Positions 10,481-20,130 of a stretch of 64,000 nucleotides of DNA are shown here, one piece after another. The notes beneath the pieces were generated by a model. It worked only from the letters and a program-made list of their open reading frames with translations. It was not told the DNA's origin and made no database searches. This stretch comes from Monarcha castaneiventris obscurior (Eukaryota > Chordata > Aves > Passeriformes > Monarchidae): the NCBI GenBank assembly GCA_026261815.1, contig JAMPIT010000884.1:11173001-11237000 (forward strand), in the 5' to 3' direction. How positions within the stretch are numbered: position 1 is the stretch's first letter; every line of letters begins with the position of its first letter. A program made the position numbers and the translations under genes.

Positions 10481-11114
10481 GGTCAGCCCTCTTGTTCCCC
10501 AGGGCTAGACCTTCCATTAATCCCGAGCGACTCCGTATATGGATGATGAAATAATCCTGCTTGTGAGAATTGAGTAACTGCCATAGCTGCACAAAAAGTT
10601 GCCACAACCGCTGGTTTTGAATTTCTTTCAGCAATGACCGCTCCATGCACTCAAGAACACCTACTATTTAAAGAGAATCAGAAACAATGTTAACAGGGTC
10701 ATTTGGCCATTTCTCAAATACCCAGATGGCTGCGCGTAACTCAAGGACCTGCAGAGACTCTCCTGGTCCCTCAAGGATTTCACGGAGCCATTTGCCTTTA
10801 TCCTGCCACGTTAGTCCTGCTTTAGAAGTCTTTCAGCTAGCATCAGTGAAAACCGTGAGGCCTTCTAGAGGTTGTTTTGATCGCCAAGGTAACTCCCTGA
10901 TCTGTTGATGCAAAGAAAAGAATTGATGAGGAGGAAAATGAATACTAATGATACCTGGAAAATTCAACAATGCCCACTGTAAAATGTCTGAATTCTGCAA
11001 TGACCATTGCAAGTAATCCTTAGTTAATGGGAGAAGAATATTTTGGGGTTCCATTCCTGCAATTTCCAGTGTTTGTTTTCGTGCCTTGACCACAATTTTT
11101 ACTATAGTCTCCAT
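10480..11114 (-). pseudogene. ERV-B RNase H domain
   Basis: Reads down from 11114. Acidic residues are visible in VFTDAS (about 10845), LELRAAIW (about 10735), VSDSL (about 10690) and NKRADQL (about 10490). A TGA follows FTDAS where tryptophan is plausible, and a TAA follows VSDSL. The frame then runs directly into the integrase zinc-binding region, as in other retroviruses. Confidence 0.85.
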
Positions 11115-12200
11115 TCATGAAGTCACAGATTTTCCCAAGCTGAATGGCACAAATACCCACTCTAAGGTCTTTAGTGGCTGCTTAGCTTGGCCATCCCATT
11201 GCATCAGTATAGTTATCACATGCTTTTCTTTATTCAACACAGCCATGGACAATGGCAAAGTAGGAGACCAATGATCTGCAAAGGAATTACCCAATTTTGT
11301 AGCAATTTGAGTAAGAGCCTTCTGTTGTTTTTCAGTCAGTTTGCACAGCAAATTGGCTTGGTTTCCCCTTTTCAATAACGGCATTAGGGGCTCGAGATCT
11401 TCATTAGTTATGCCACAGGTACTACAGATTCACTGTATGTCCCCAATTAATTTTTGAGCATCTGTCAAAGTCCGAGTTTCTGTTCAAATTGTTAATTTCT
11501 GAGGCCAAATTTGGCCTTCAGTGATAAGCATAACCAAATATTTCCATGGGGCCTGTTGTTGGACTTTTTCAGGAGCAATTTCAAGGCCTGCCTCTTGCAT
11601 TTGCTGCTTTAAGGCAGGTAGCAGGTTTGCAACATCTAGATGTTCTCCTGCTATCAGAATGTCATCCATGTAATGATAAATAAGATACTGTGGGTATCGT
11701 TTTCACAGTGGCACTAGCGCCCAGGCAACATACAGCTGGCACATGATAGGAGAATTACGCATCCCTTGTGGCAACACAACCCATTGATACCTCTTTGCTG
11801 GCTTGGCCTTATTTATGGATGGCACTGAGAAGGCAAACTTCTCACTATCATCCTCATGCAGAGGAATTGTAAAAAAGCAATCTTTTAAGTTGATAACTAG
11901 CAGTTGCCAATTGTTAGGTAACATTGATGGAGAGGGTAGGCCAAGCTGCAGGAGTCCCATTTCCTGCATTACAGAATTAATGGCTCGAAGGTCATGTAAT
12001 AATCTCCATTTCCCTGATTTTTTAGGGATTGTAAAAATGGGCGTATTCCAGGAACTTGTGGAAGGAATTATATGTCCCCTTTGCAACTGATCCTCAACCG
12101 ATTCTTCAACATGGGCAAGCTTTTCTTTACACAGCGGCCATTGGTCAATCCATATTGGCATTTCTGTCAACCACTTTAATTTTAGGATTGGCCGCCCTCC
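11115..12200 (-). pseudogene. ERV-B reverse transcriptase (YMDD type)
   Basis: The fingers and palm are open from 12170 to 11703, with [20 protein letters not shown] (about 12050) and [12 protein letters not shown] (about 11790-11755). The active-site YMDD is encoded at 11661-11672 in the next frame. Connection and thumb pieces (11384-11115) carry WDGQAKQPLKTLEW. YMDD rather than YVDD marks class II. Frames change near 11700 and near 11400, so the enzyme cannot be made. Confidence 0.92.
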
Positions 12201-12326
12201 AATGGCTGCCGCTAAAAACCTTCATTGGTGAGATAGAAACCCATCTGGCTCAGTGCATCCCATCCCAACAGCCAGATTGTTCTGTTCATCACGTAGGGCT
12301 TCACCTGGGCACAAACGTGCTTCTCT

Positions 12327-12610
12327 CTAAACCCACAGTGTTAAGAAGGCTGTACTAATTTGAGTCATTCGCACGCCCCCAACCCCCATAACTGATGTTT
12401 CCAGGGTGCTCAGAAGCCATGCAGCAGGCCACGCAAATGAGGGAACAATGGTGACATCTGCTCCTGTGTCCAGCAATGCGGCTGTTGTTGACAGGGTTCC
12501 TCCATCAGGGTGCTGTAAAGTAATGGGTTTAACTGGTTTATCTGTTGACAACAGCAAGGTAAACATTACCTCAGGAGTTCCCGTCAACCCAAAACCTCCA
12601 TCCCCCCTCT
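12327..12610 (-). pseudogene. ERV-B protease
   Basis: Retroviral aspartic protease directly after dUTPase in the same frame. The active site LLDTGADVTIV (about 12500-12465) is intact, and a flap-like GVGGV lies about 35 residues on (near 12375). The open stretch ends at 12327 before the linker to RT, where frames become mixed. Its position between dUTPase and RT fits class II elements, where the pro frame is separate and reached by ribosomal frameshifting. Confidence 0.87.
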
Positions 12611-12990
12611 GCATGACCCCTTGTCTAGGGACCTGGGCCTTAAATGGAATTAATTGTGCCAATTGGGTGCCTTTAGGAATATGGATAGGTGGCATCAATG
12701 TTTGTACCATTATCCCAATATTGCCCAGGTAATCTGCATCAATTAGTCCAGGCAAGACAAAAATGCCTTGCTTTGATGTGGATGATCTCCCTATCAGTAG
12801 GGCACTACCCTAAAGGCCCGTTCACCGTAAATGGAATGTCCTGCACTTCAGCGTTCTGCAGAGTTATTTTTATTGCTCTTGCCAAGTCCACTCCGGCACT
12901 CCCTGCTGTTGCTGAGCTGAAGACATGCAGGCAGCCGCCTGGCTGCAGGGGAACATTTGTGTCATTGCGCAATCCCCCTGTGCGCTCCAT
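12610..12990 (-). pseudogene. ERV-B dUTPase domain, one frameshift
   Basis: dUTPase removes dUTP so that uracil is not built into viral DNA. Motif 1 (SAGVDLA) is at about 12905-12880. Motif 2 (GRSSTSKQG), a motif 3-like GLIDADYLGNI (about 12755-12720) and the glycine-rich C-terminal motif GGFGLTG (about 12605) are all recognisable. A frame change lies near 12805, between GPLG and SALLIGR. Location upstream of protease is typical of betaretroviruses. Confidence 0.85.
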
Positions 12991-13019
12991 CCCTCGTTTT
13001 TTAACTGCGTTCCGTCTTT

Positions 13020-15066
13020 CTTGACTCTCGATTTACATTCACTGGTCTTCGGTCCAAGTTTATCACATCTGCGACAATTTGCTGGGCAACCAGTAGATGT
13101 CGCTGCTGCTTTGTTCGCCTTTGCGGCTCCCGCTCAGCACTGTGCTCTACAACGGCCAAGGTTGCCGCAGTTAAAACATCATGGCTAGAATCACCTTTTC
13201 TTTGTCAGATCAGGGGCTTGAAGGCGACTGCCATTGCTTCTGCTAGGTAACCGGCTTTCCTCTGAAGTTCCAACCCTGGAACAAGCTTCTACCATACCCA
13301 CCAAAGTGGCAGTGCAAGGCAAGGCTTGCAAGATTCTTTTACAAGTAGGGTTAGCATTTTCTACGGCCAGTTGCATTCCCAAGGCAGTTTTTACGTCTGG
13401 AGACATTCCTGGAACTCAATCGAGTGCACTTTTAAGGCGGTCTATAAAGCTCATGAAAGCTTCCTTTGCCTCTTGTTTAATGGTTGTATAGGATGGTGAC
13501 GGAAGTCCCATGTCTGGGACAGCACGGAATGCCTCTCGTGCCAGTTGCTGAGCCTGCTGCAATATTGATGTATGTAAACATGCCTGAGCTTACAGGTCAG
13601 TGAAAGTCCCTTTTCCCAGCATCATGTCTGGGGTAGCAAATTTCCGAGGGTCCCCCTGAGGGAGCTCAAGATTCTCAACCACGGCAGCGTCTATACACCT
13701 CTCCCAGTCTGCTTGCCATAGCAGTCTCTGTGTAGGTTTTAGAAAAACTTCTGTCAGCTTTTTACAATCAAATGGAGTCATCAAGCCACTAGTAAAAATG
13801 TGATCCAACAAGGTTTGAACATACGTGTTGGTTAGACTGTACTGCATAACGGCCTTTTGCCCTTCTCGGACAAGCTTCCAATCCATCCCCACCCACTGAT
13901 GTTGGTTTGGGTTGCTGGGGGCAGTAACTACCAGGAACGCTTGTGGAATAAACGCTCCTTCAATCAAAGCCTCCCGTATAATTCCTTGCCGCCGCCAAGC
14001 AGGATTATCGGGCCCCGAGCAGCTCGGGGAGCCGCGATTAGGACTCCCCTTTCTCCGCTCCAGGCTACGAGCCGGGGGATCAGTCAATCTTCTCATTCCC
14101 CGCTTCCAATCTAACATTTGTCCTGATGGGAGTTCCCCCTCTTCCCCTTCTTGCTCCAGCTGTCTTCCCCCCCTCTCTGTTTGGCAAGCTATTTCCTCGG
14201 CAGGAGTCACAGAGTGGCCGGTCCCCCCACCAGGGCCCCCCGCCACGGGAAGCCGGACAGCGCACTGCCCCCACAGTCTGACAGCTCGGCGCCGCAACAC
14301 ACAGATTTAGCAATTGATTCAGGATACTTTCTCCCTTCCGCTGGCAGCGGCGGCTTCCTTTTTTCTTGCTCTTCCTCCTGCCCCCTATGCTTTTCCTCTT
14401 CAAAGTGGCGTGAACACCCTGCCTTTGGGTACCCATCATTTGCAGCTGAATCCTCCCCCAGCTATGCCGCGGTGAGTCAGACGGAGGAGGAGGGTAGTGG
14501 GGGATATACACGCCCGCTCAAAGCAAGTGTTAACTCCTCAGGGGATACCATGGGACACTTTGCAGATGTCATTAGCGGCTGTGAAGGGGGTAACTCATCT
14601 ACCTCCGTTCTCTCTGGTTCTGGCACTGTGTAAGGTGCCTCTACCCCCAGCTCTGGGGGAGCGGAAAGTAGGGACGGTATCACGGGGTCCACTTCCCCAA
14701 AGAATTCCCGTGCATACACCAGGAAGGCAGCCGCAGGACCGCTTGGCTCTGGACGTGCTGCCACCTCTGCCTCAGCTGTTCTTTCTGCCTCTATTTGCCT
14801 TAGTGCTGTTAGTAACACATTCCAAAGAATACTGAGCCCCTTGGTCCCTTTTGATCCATTGCTTACAGCGTCCCAGAGAGCAATTCCCAGCCTTTCCCAC
14901 TCCAGAGTGCAGAGGATACTCTCGTGGGTGGCAAAAAATCCTCTCTCCCGACCCCATCTTAATAGCTTTTTAAGACCTCCAGGTCATACTTGATGTCTCT
15001 CTCAAAGAGAATATGCTGGAGGATGCCGAAGGCAGCTTGTTCTTCTTTGGACAGTCCCTTCCCCAT
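13020..15066 (-). pseudogene. ERV-B gag (matrix, capsid, nucleocapsid), broken
   Basis: Start chosen at 15066, which opens MGKGLSKEEQ, a typical class II matrix start, about 230 bases after the primer site. A frame change at an A run near 14975 is followed by matrix and a proline- and glutamate-rich linker to 14477. Capsid lies in 14300-13400, with QWVGMDWKLVREGQKAVMQY (about 13890-13830) and a major-homology-like segment (KQEAKEAFMSFIDRL, about 13480-13435). A TGA interrupts just after it. Two nucleocapsid zinc knuckles follow (13137-13178 and 13035-13076), each missing its histidine. Confidence 0.88.
13035..13178 (-). other. ERV-B nucleocapsid zinc knuckles lacking histidine
   Basis: Two CX2CX4HX4C motifs are encoded 60 bases apart. 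The first (13137-13178) reads C-FN-C-GNLG-R-CRAQ-C and the second (13035-13076) reads C-RR-C-DKLG-P-KTSE-C. All eight zinc-binding positions except the two histidines are kept; these are Arg and Pro. Both changes are explained by mutation of a histidine codon. Confidence 0.85.
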
Positions 15067-15294
15067 CCTCCAGCCCCTGGTCTCACCTCTCGGGTGTCAC
15101 CGCTGCAGCGAATTTTTTCCAGAGTTCTTTCCCCAGAAGCCTTCTTCAGCCTCTGAACTCCGACCGAGCCGTCTCCAACGCCCCTTGCCACGGTCCAGCC
15201 GCGGCAAGATCCGACCAGGGCCTCCCGCCTTTTCACTCCACAAGCCCCCCTTCAGAACCTAAAGGGATCTGGTCTGTTTCATTAGCGAACATTT

Positions 15295-15312
15295 ATCATG
15301 TCGGGGTCACCA
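15295..15312 (-). promoter_or_regulatory. ERV-B primer binding site, tRNA-Trp type
   Basis: On the minus strand it reads TGGTGACCCCGACATGAT, four bases after the CA end of the 5' LTR. It agrees with the alpharetroviral tRNA-Trp primer site except for one base. It anchors the orientation and the LTR boundary. Confidence 0.87.
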
Positions 15313-15316
15313 AAAA

Positions 15317-15672
15317 TGCAGGAACACGGGACCCATGAACCAAGAACCAATTTTATTATGCCAGAATCCATGTATTGTTTACATTACTCCATTCTTATGC
15401 ACTTCTGCAGTGCAGTTCACGCGATCATGCATAAACTGATTGGACCTTCCGTACTGTCCACGCGCCCTGCATGCACCTTTCAGGGAACCTGATTGATTCT
15501 AGTCCAGGATGGTACAGTCCCTCTTTATCTATTTTCTTGCCGTCTTGTTATTCTGTCTTCCAACGTCTTCTTTCCCAATTTAGCACTGCTTGCATTCCTC
15601 ACGCTCTGATAAGGGTAACTGCAGATAGCTTGGCTGGGGGCCCCTCTGACAGGATTCTCGTGCCTCACAACA
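15317..15672 (-). repeat. ERV-B 5' LTR (356 bp)
   Basis: Same length as the 3' LTR at 8832-9187, with about 22 differences. Starts TGTTGTGAGG at 15672 on the minus strand and ends TTCCTGCA at 15317. The cagccc duplication follows at 15673-15678. Confidence 0.93.
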
Positions 15673-15758
15673 CAGCCCTAACATCTCTCTCCAAGGCATA
15701 CAGCCTAGTCCTGAAAGATGATAGCCATACAGCATGGCTACACAAATCTTCATATTGA
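15673..15758 (+). pseudogene. ERV-A envelope gene, part 3 (end of cytoplasmic tail)
   Basis: Starts with the second copy of the cagccc duplication. The frame of env at 8831 continues here in phase for about 27 codons to a TGA at 15756-15758. Its position just before a polypurine tract and LTR confirms that it is the 3' end of env. Confidence 0.75.
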
Positions 15759-15779
15759 GTAAAAAAATTTACTCACTGC

Positions 15780-15796
15780 AAAAGAGAAGTGGGGAA
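15780..15796 (+). promoter_or_regulatory. ERV-A polypurine tract
   Basis: Purine-rich run aaaagagaagtggggaa immediately before the TGAGACATT start of the 3' LTR, matching gamma-type polypurine tracts in composition and position. Confidence 0.78.
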
Positions 15797-16531
15797 TGAG
15801 ACATTAAGTCACTTTAAAACATTTAAACTAAGTTTCTCTTAAGCATTTAAATTGAGTTTTTCTTAAACATTTAAGCATTAACATTTTAATTAAAAACTAA
15901 ATTAGTTAAAATAGGTTTAGAAGCAAACACAGCAAAATTTAAATAAGAAAATTGACGATTAAGCTAAGAAACTGAGGCGGAAATAAAGTCCTCAGATCTG
16001 GGAACTAATTATTGGTTATCTGATGTTTGTTCAGCTGGGCTGTAATAAGAATCATGCAAAAAAAGAACAAGACAGTTATTAATGATCCCATTTAAAACCT
16101 GTTTCGAAAAAAACCCTAGGGGGTTATCCAAGGCTATATGTATTGTTAAAAACTAAAAAGGTAAAAAGTCATAGCAAGGAAGAAAAGTTACTTCATCCAA
16201 TGAGGAACCCCTCCCGTAATTATGGGACCACCGACCCATTTCATGGAACAAACTATGCATGCTTAATGACTTTTAGCTAATTTTCATATGAAGCAGGGAA
16301 TAGGAGGTGTCTATGTTATAAATATGTATTTATATTTTAAAGATTTAAAACTTTTGTAAATAAATAAACTTGGAATTGGTTTGTAATCTCGAAGCTGTGC
16401 TTTTGGAGCAATCCTCACAGCTTCCCAGAGCTGAAATAAACATACCCTTTCAAACCCAAATGAGTTAGAGAGTCTTTGTCCATTCCAATTGGGTATCGAT
16501 ATTAAATCTATATCCATATTTTAATATATCA
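15797..16531 (+). repeat. ERV-A 3' LTR (735 bp)
   Basis: Begins TGAGACATTAAG right after the polypurine tract and ends ATATATCA at 16531, where minus-strand gag of ERV-C begins. A TATA-like ttataaatatg is at about 16317. AATAAA signals occur at about 16362 and 16434, with about 90 bases to the LTR end from the second. The first 250 bases are strongly AT-rich. No matching 5' LTR is in the window, so the target duplication cannot be checked; the bases after it are ccccc. Confidence 0.75.
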
Positions 16532-17053
16532 CCCCCAGCTCCAGCCACTCATCACAACACAGCTCCAGCTGATGCTGCAGGGTGTGGGGTGGCAAGAGCT
16601 CTTCTACTTTACTGTCCAGCTCCCCTCCAGGATCAAACGGTTCAGGGAATGAGGGGCCATCTTCTGGTTCTCCTCCCACAGCCCTGACAGACTTACGGTC
16701 GTTCGCTGGCAGCACAGAAGGGGTCGGCACGGCTGCGACAGTGGGCACAACCATCTTTCTTTGTCTGGTCTCTGGGTGCCACATGCGCCAAGTGCCTCAC
16801 ACACTGTTCTCCATGGACACAAAAGCTTTGTCAGCGCTGCGTTGCCTTGTGCAACTCAGTCCCACAAGGCGTCCCCTAAAGTGTCCCATGTCCGAGGATC
16901 AAAAATATTGGTACTATCTGAAGTTGAACCACAGTCTTTTGCCCAGAACAAGAGTCTGTTCAAATCTGTAGACTCAATTTTCCTGCTGTGTTTCTTTAAA
17001 ATCCGTTCCAATGTCTCTGCAACGTTCTGTTCATGGGATACACCATCCCCCAT
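16532..17053 (-). pseudogene. ERV-C gag, matrix region, truncated by ERV-A
   Basis: Start codon at 17053-17051 opens MGDGVSHEQN. The next 65 residues look like a class II matrix domain, with helices and a TWDTLGDALWD segment (about 16890-16860). A TGA at 16858-16856 interrupts; the same frame continues (CPWRTVCEALG, about 16820-16790). Near 16750 the likely frame shifts into a proline- and glutamate-rich linker that runs to the ERV-A junction at 16532. Only about 170 codons of gag remain. Confidence 0.7.
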
Positions 17054-17434
17054 GGTTCTCGGCTGCTACCCTCTGTCCTGCGGAAAGGTAAACTGGCGCC
17101 ATGAGCTTCCTTTCAGCTCCTGAGCTTTGCTTCAGCTCCCGGGCTTCTTTTCAGCCCCTCTGTGAAATTCAGCAGAGCACGGTTCTTGGCTGCTACCTTC
17201 TGTCCTGTGGAAAGGTTAATTGGCACCATGAGTTTCGTTTCAGCTCCCGAGCTTCTTTTCAGCTCCCGGGCTTCTTTTCAGGCCCTCTGTGAAGTTCAGC
17301 CGAGCACGGTTCTCGCCTGCTACCTTCTGTCCTGCGGAAAGGTCGACTGGCACCACAAGCTTCCTTTCAGCTCCCGAGCTTCCTTTCAGCCCCCGGGCTT
17401 CCTTTCAGCCCCTCTGTAAAGTTTAGCCGAGCTT
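17054..17434 (-). repeat. Three tandem 127-bp repeats in ERV-C leader
   Basis: Copies begin at about 17054, 17181 and 17308 (ggttct...ctgctac). They share a ctgtcctg(c/t)ggaaaggt core, a tgg(c/t)gcca on the minus strand, and several internal ttcagctcccgggcttctt subrepeats. The copy nearest gag abuts the start codon; the equivalent position in the other two is GTG, not ATG. Confidence 0.88.
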
Positions 17435-17466
17435 TGTGACTGGTGCAACCACTAGTTGCCTATCAA

Positions 17467-17486
17467 GTCCCTGATGCAGGGTGCCA
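17467..17486 (-). promoter_or_regulatory. ERV-C primer binding site, divergent tRNA-Lys type
   Basis: Minus strand reads TGGCACCCTGCATCAGGGAC, two bases after the LTR end. It keeps both ends of a Lys-type primer site (TGGC.CCC and CAGGGAC) with extra or changed bases in the middle. Confidence 0.6.
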
Positions 17487-17488
17487 TT

Positions 17489-17865
17489 TGTAACAATTGA
17501 GACATGGACCCAGACTGGCAGGCAATCTGAATTGTTTATTCAAATAAATGAGCTGGTTTTATACACTTTTCCAAGGCACCGTATTTCCTTACATGGCAAT
17601 TCTTGCTACCTGACCTATCCCAAGTTGCCACATTAGCAACACACTTTCTAAATGTCCTTCTGTGGCATGATCATGCACTGTTCACCTGTCTGTCAGCTCC
17701 TGGCAGGCTCCTCTCTGTAGGGGTGTACCAGGAGTCTGGTGGAGACATGCCTCTGTGTGCCGCCATGTGCTCCTTTGTGCCGCCATGTGCTTCTTTGTGC
17801 TCCCATGTGCCTCTGCAGGCATGTCCCACAGCCCGCAACCCAATCCTATCTTATCTCTCCCCACA
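17489..17865 (-). repeat. ERV-C 5' LTR (377 bp)
   Basis: On the minus strand it runs from TGTGGGGAGA (17865) to AATTGTTACA (17489), then the primer site. An AATAAA signal lies at about 17538-17543, leaving a short R-U5. The left side of the LTR region carries repeats of ccatgtgcttctttgtg type (17760-17815). The partner LTR is outside the window, so the 17865 boundary rests on TG...CA ends only. Confidence 0.62.
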
Positions 17866-18586
17866 GGGTTAGGAACATGCCCAGGCCATATGGGTTTATT
17901 TGCTTTTACTAGTTAAAAAGGTACTGACGCCTTTTCTTATTGGCTCACAAATTCACAGTATAAGTTGGAACTTTTTTCTTTAAAGAAACAATTTCAAACC
18001 ATGTGGAAGAATGTTTGCGGCCTGTAGCATTCATTTCTGTATCACTTCTTGCAGCTAGTCCCAGTAGCAGGTTAGACAGCAAACTATTGAGTTCTCCAAC
18101 TTCACTGTCTCTGGATTCCTGTGCACATTCCCACATCTCAGTGCCACTTAGCAAGTGCATTTTAGTGAAAGGATTTCCTGTGTTGAATCCAAGAGACCCC
18201 CAACACCTGGGGAAAGAAAAACAGTATCAAATACTAAGGGTTCTCTGCAGAGAACCTTTGGTCACATTTTCGGCAGTAGCTTTATAGGGGCCCACACTCC
18301 ACCTATGAAAGCTGGATGGTACTGAAGAAGAGTATTTTTTAGTCCAGAGAAAGTTTTTACTCAGTGTGCATCTAGGATGAGAGGAGGATGCTTTGGGGAA
18401 ATGTTGGAGACACTCTTCCTTGAATCCACATCTGCCTGCAGCTGGTGTTCCTGCCTTGAACAAAATGCAGACAGAAGCACATGCTTCTCCTAATGAACAG
18501 CCAGCTTTGTTTTTACAAAGCCTTTCGGGGCACTACTAGCCCCTGCCAGATATGCCACATACTATAGAAACCAAGTGATGGGAAAT

Positions 18587-18740
18587 ACTGCCCAGAGAGG
18601 GTGTGGAGTCTCCCTCATTGGGGTATTCCAGAACCATCTAGACACAATTCTGTGGCCATGTGCTGTGGGATGACCCTGCTTGGTCAGGAAGTTGGACCAC
18701 ATGAGCAACTGTTGTCCCTTCAATTCTGCGATCCCACATT
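18587..18740 (+). mobile_element. CR1 LINE 3' fragment
   Basis: Contains the avian CR1 3' signature in plus orientation: gtgtggagtctccctc, then gggatgaccctgcttggtcag, gttggaccacatgagcaa and a final caattctgcgatcc. The body upstream is absent, as usual for 5'-truncated copies. Confidence 0.82.
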
Positions 18741-19777
18741 TTGCTAGTCAGATTCCTAGAGAGGGAGGCAGATCCAAGGCTTTTTTTAAAGCACATGATA
18801 TTTGAGAAGGATCTGAAGACAAAAGAAATCATAAATCAAGTTTTCATATCTTGTTCCTCCACATACTCAACCATCAGACACTGACCAGATCCTGCCTCAA
18901 AACAGTCTTCATGTATGTAAAGTAAAAATAAAACATTCTGCTGGCTACACCCACACATCTCCTCACTATTAATGCAAGTAGAGAGATGAGTCCAAACCCC
19001 TGCAGATTAGAAACCTTAGCAAAATCCCACCTGAGAGTTTCTTGCCCCGCTCCAGATGAAAAAAAAGCAATACTGCCACTCTGTTCTCTTTTTCAGTCTC
19101 TTTGAAAATCTCAAAGTCTGATCTTATGTGCATAGGTTTGAGTTAACAGTATGCTCCTCTCCAAGGCTTTTGGGATGCCTTACTTGCTATTCTGCCCTAT
19201 TTTGCATTTCTGATGTCTGACTGCATAAAGCCTACCAAAGGGACTGCAATTTGATGTCCCTGCTAAGCCTTCCTTGTACAGTTGTGGATGAAACACCCCA
19301 GCCATGTTTCTTATAAGTCCTTTTCTCTAGCTCCTGAGGTTAAATTCCACTGTTAATTAACCCAGCATACAGCAAGTACTTGTAATAAGAAGCATTTTTT
19401 CAAGTACTTTCTAGAAATACTCTCTTGTAAATTCCCAATGAAAGTAGAAAGCTAAGTGGCTTTTGTGGGACTATGTGATTTCATGCAGCCTAATGCCAGA
19501 TTTTCATAGGACCAGATCATTTAACCACAAAAGTACAGTCTGGGTCAAGCATTGATCCCATTTCTATCAAGTTCACCAGTGCATGTGATCCATAGCTTAT
19601 GCTGTGAAGAGACCAACAACCCCTGCTCTACCTTGTCCAATTGGTTTGTCATTACGTTTAAAACAAACATGATCAGTGGAATGAATTTATGTTAGTTCAC
19701 ACTTCGCACCCTGTGGCTGTGGCAGTTTCCATCCAGCCCTATGGATGTCACAGAGGGCTGAAAACTGATAAAAGTGC

Positions 19778-20130
19778 TGTGGTTTAACCCTAGATAGCAA
19801 CTAAGAACTATACAGCTTCTCTCTCACTCCCCCCTTTCCTGGTGAGACTGGGAGGAGAAATTGAAAAAATGTAAAGCTTGTGGGTTGAAGTAAGAATAGT
19901 TTAGTAATTGAAATAAAATAAGATGTAGTAATGAATGTAATGAGAAGGGAGAGAACAAAAAAGATAAATACACTCCAAGAAAGACAAAGTTCTCTCTAGT
20001 TGTCCCCATGTGGCACAGGCCAGAACAGAGCCCAAAAAAGTCTTCCTCTAAAGTAAATGGGCCACTTCAGCTTTGGACCATTTCACTTGCCACTGAGAGC
20101 ACGAACTCTGTAAGCAACACTAGATGGAGG
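19778..20130 (-). mobile_element. Old avian ERVL-type LTR fragment
   Basis: Starts tgtggtttaaccctagatagc, then a ctcactccccc stretch, a gggaggagaaattg stretch, gcttgtgggttgaagtaag and an AT-rich tract with AATAAA-complement tetramers. This order is typical of a common avian ERVL-like LTR in inverted orientation. It is diverged and the right end is not definable. Confidence 0.55.

Larger units (their letters stand above)
8832..15672 (-). mobile_element. ERV-B: complete class II provirus (env-less) inserted in ERV-A env
   Basis: Minus-strand provirus of 6841 bp with paired 356-bp LTRs, TG...CA ends and an exact 6-bp target duplication cagccc (8826-8831 and 15673-15678). The order from the right is 5' LTR, Trp-type primer site, gag, dUTPase, protease, RT (YMDD), RNase H, integrase, polypurine tract and 3' LTR. 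dUTPase beside protease and YMDD are beta-like, while the Trp-type primer site resembles alpharetroviruses; such mixes occur in avian class II ERVs. The LTRs differ at roughly 22 of 356 positions by hand count, about 6%, so it is not recent. Genes carry frameshifts and stops. Confidence 0.93.
1..16531 (+). mobile_element. ERV-A: class I (gammaretrovirus-like) provirus, 5' end outside window
   Basis: Degenerate plus-strand provirus. Order seen: leader, gag matrix remnant, protease, RT with a YVDD active site, RNase H, integrase, env, polypurine tract and a 735-bp 3' LTR ending at 16531. YVDD and the gamma-type pol layout point to class I. No copy of the 3' LTR is found near the left edge, so the 5' LTR must lie upstream of base 1. 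Three later insertions (627-1190, 7278-7894 and 8832-15672) interrupt it. Without them the visible part is about 8.5 kb. Stops and frameshifts occur throughout, so it is dead. The right end abuts gag of another ERV (ERV-C), which it appears to have entered. Confidence 0.88.
16532..17865 (-). mobile_element. ERV-C: class II ERV, 5' LTR, leader and partial gag
   Basis: Minus-strand element cut at 16532 by ERV-A. It retains a 377-bp LTR, a Lys-like primer site, a leader built of three 127-bp repeats and the start of gag. The rest of the element should lie to the left of ERV-A, outside the window. The LTR and repeats do not resemble those of ERV-B. Confidence 0.75.

Noticed and set aside
13857..14633. 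Plus-strand open frames of 85-160 codons
   Set aside because: Antisense shadows of ERV-B gag, which has clear capsid and matrix signatures on the minus strand.
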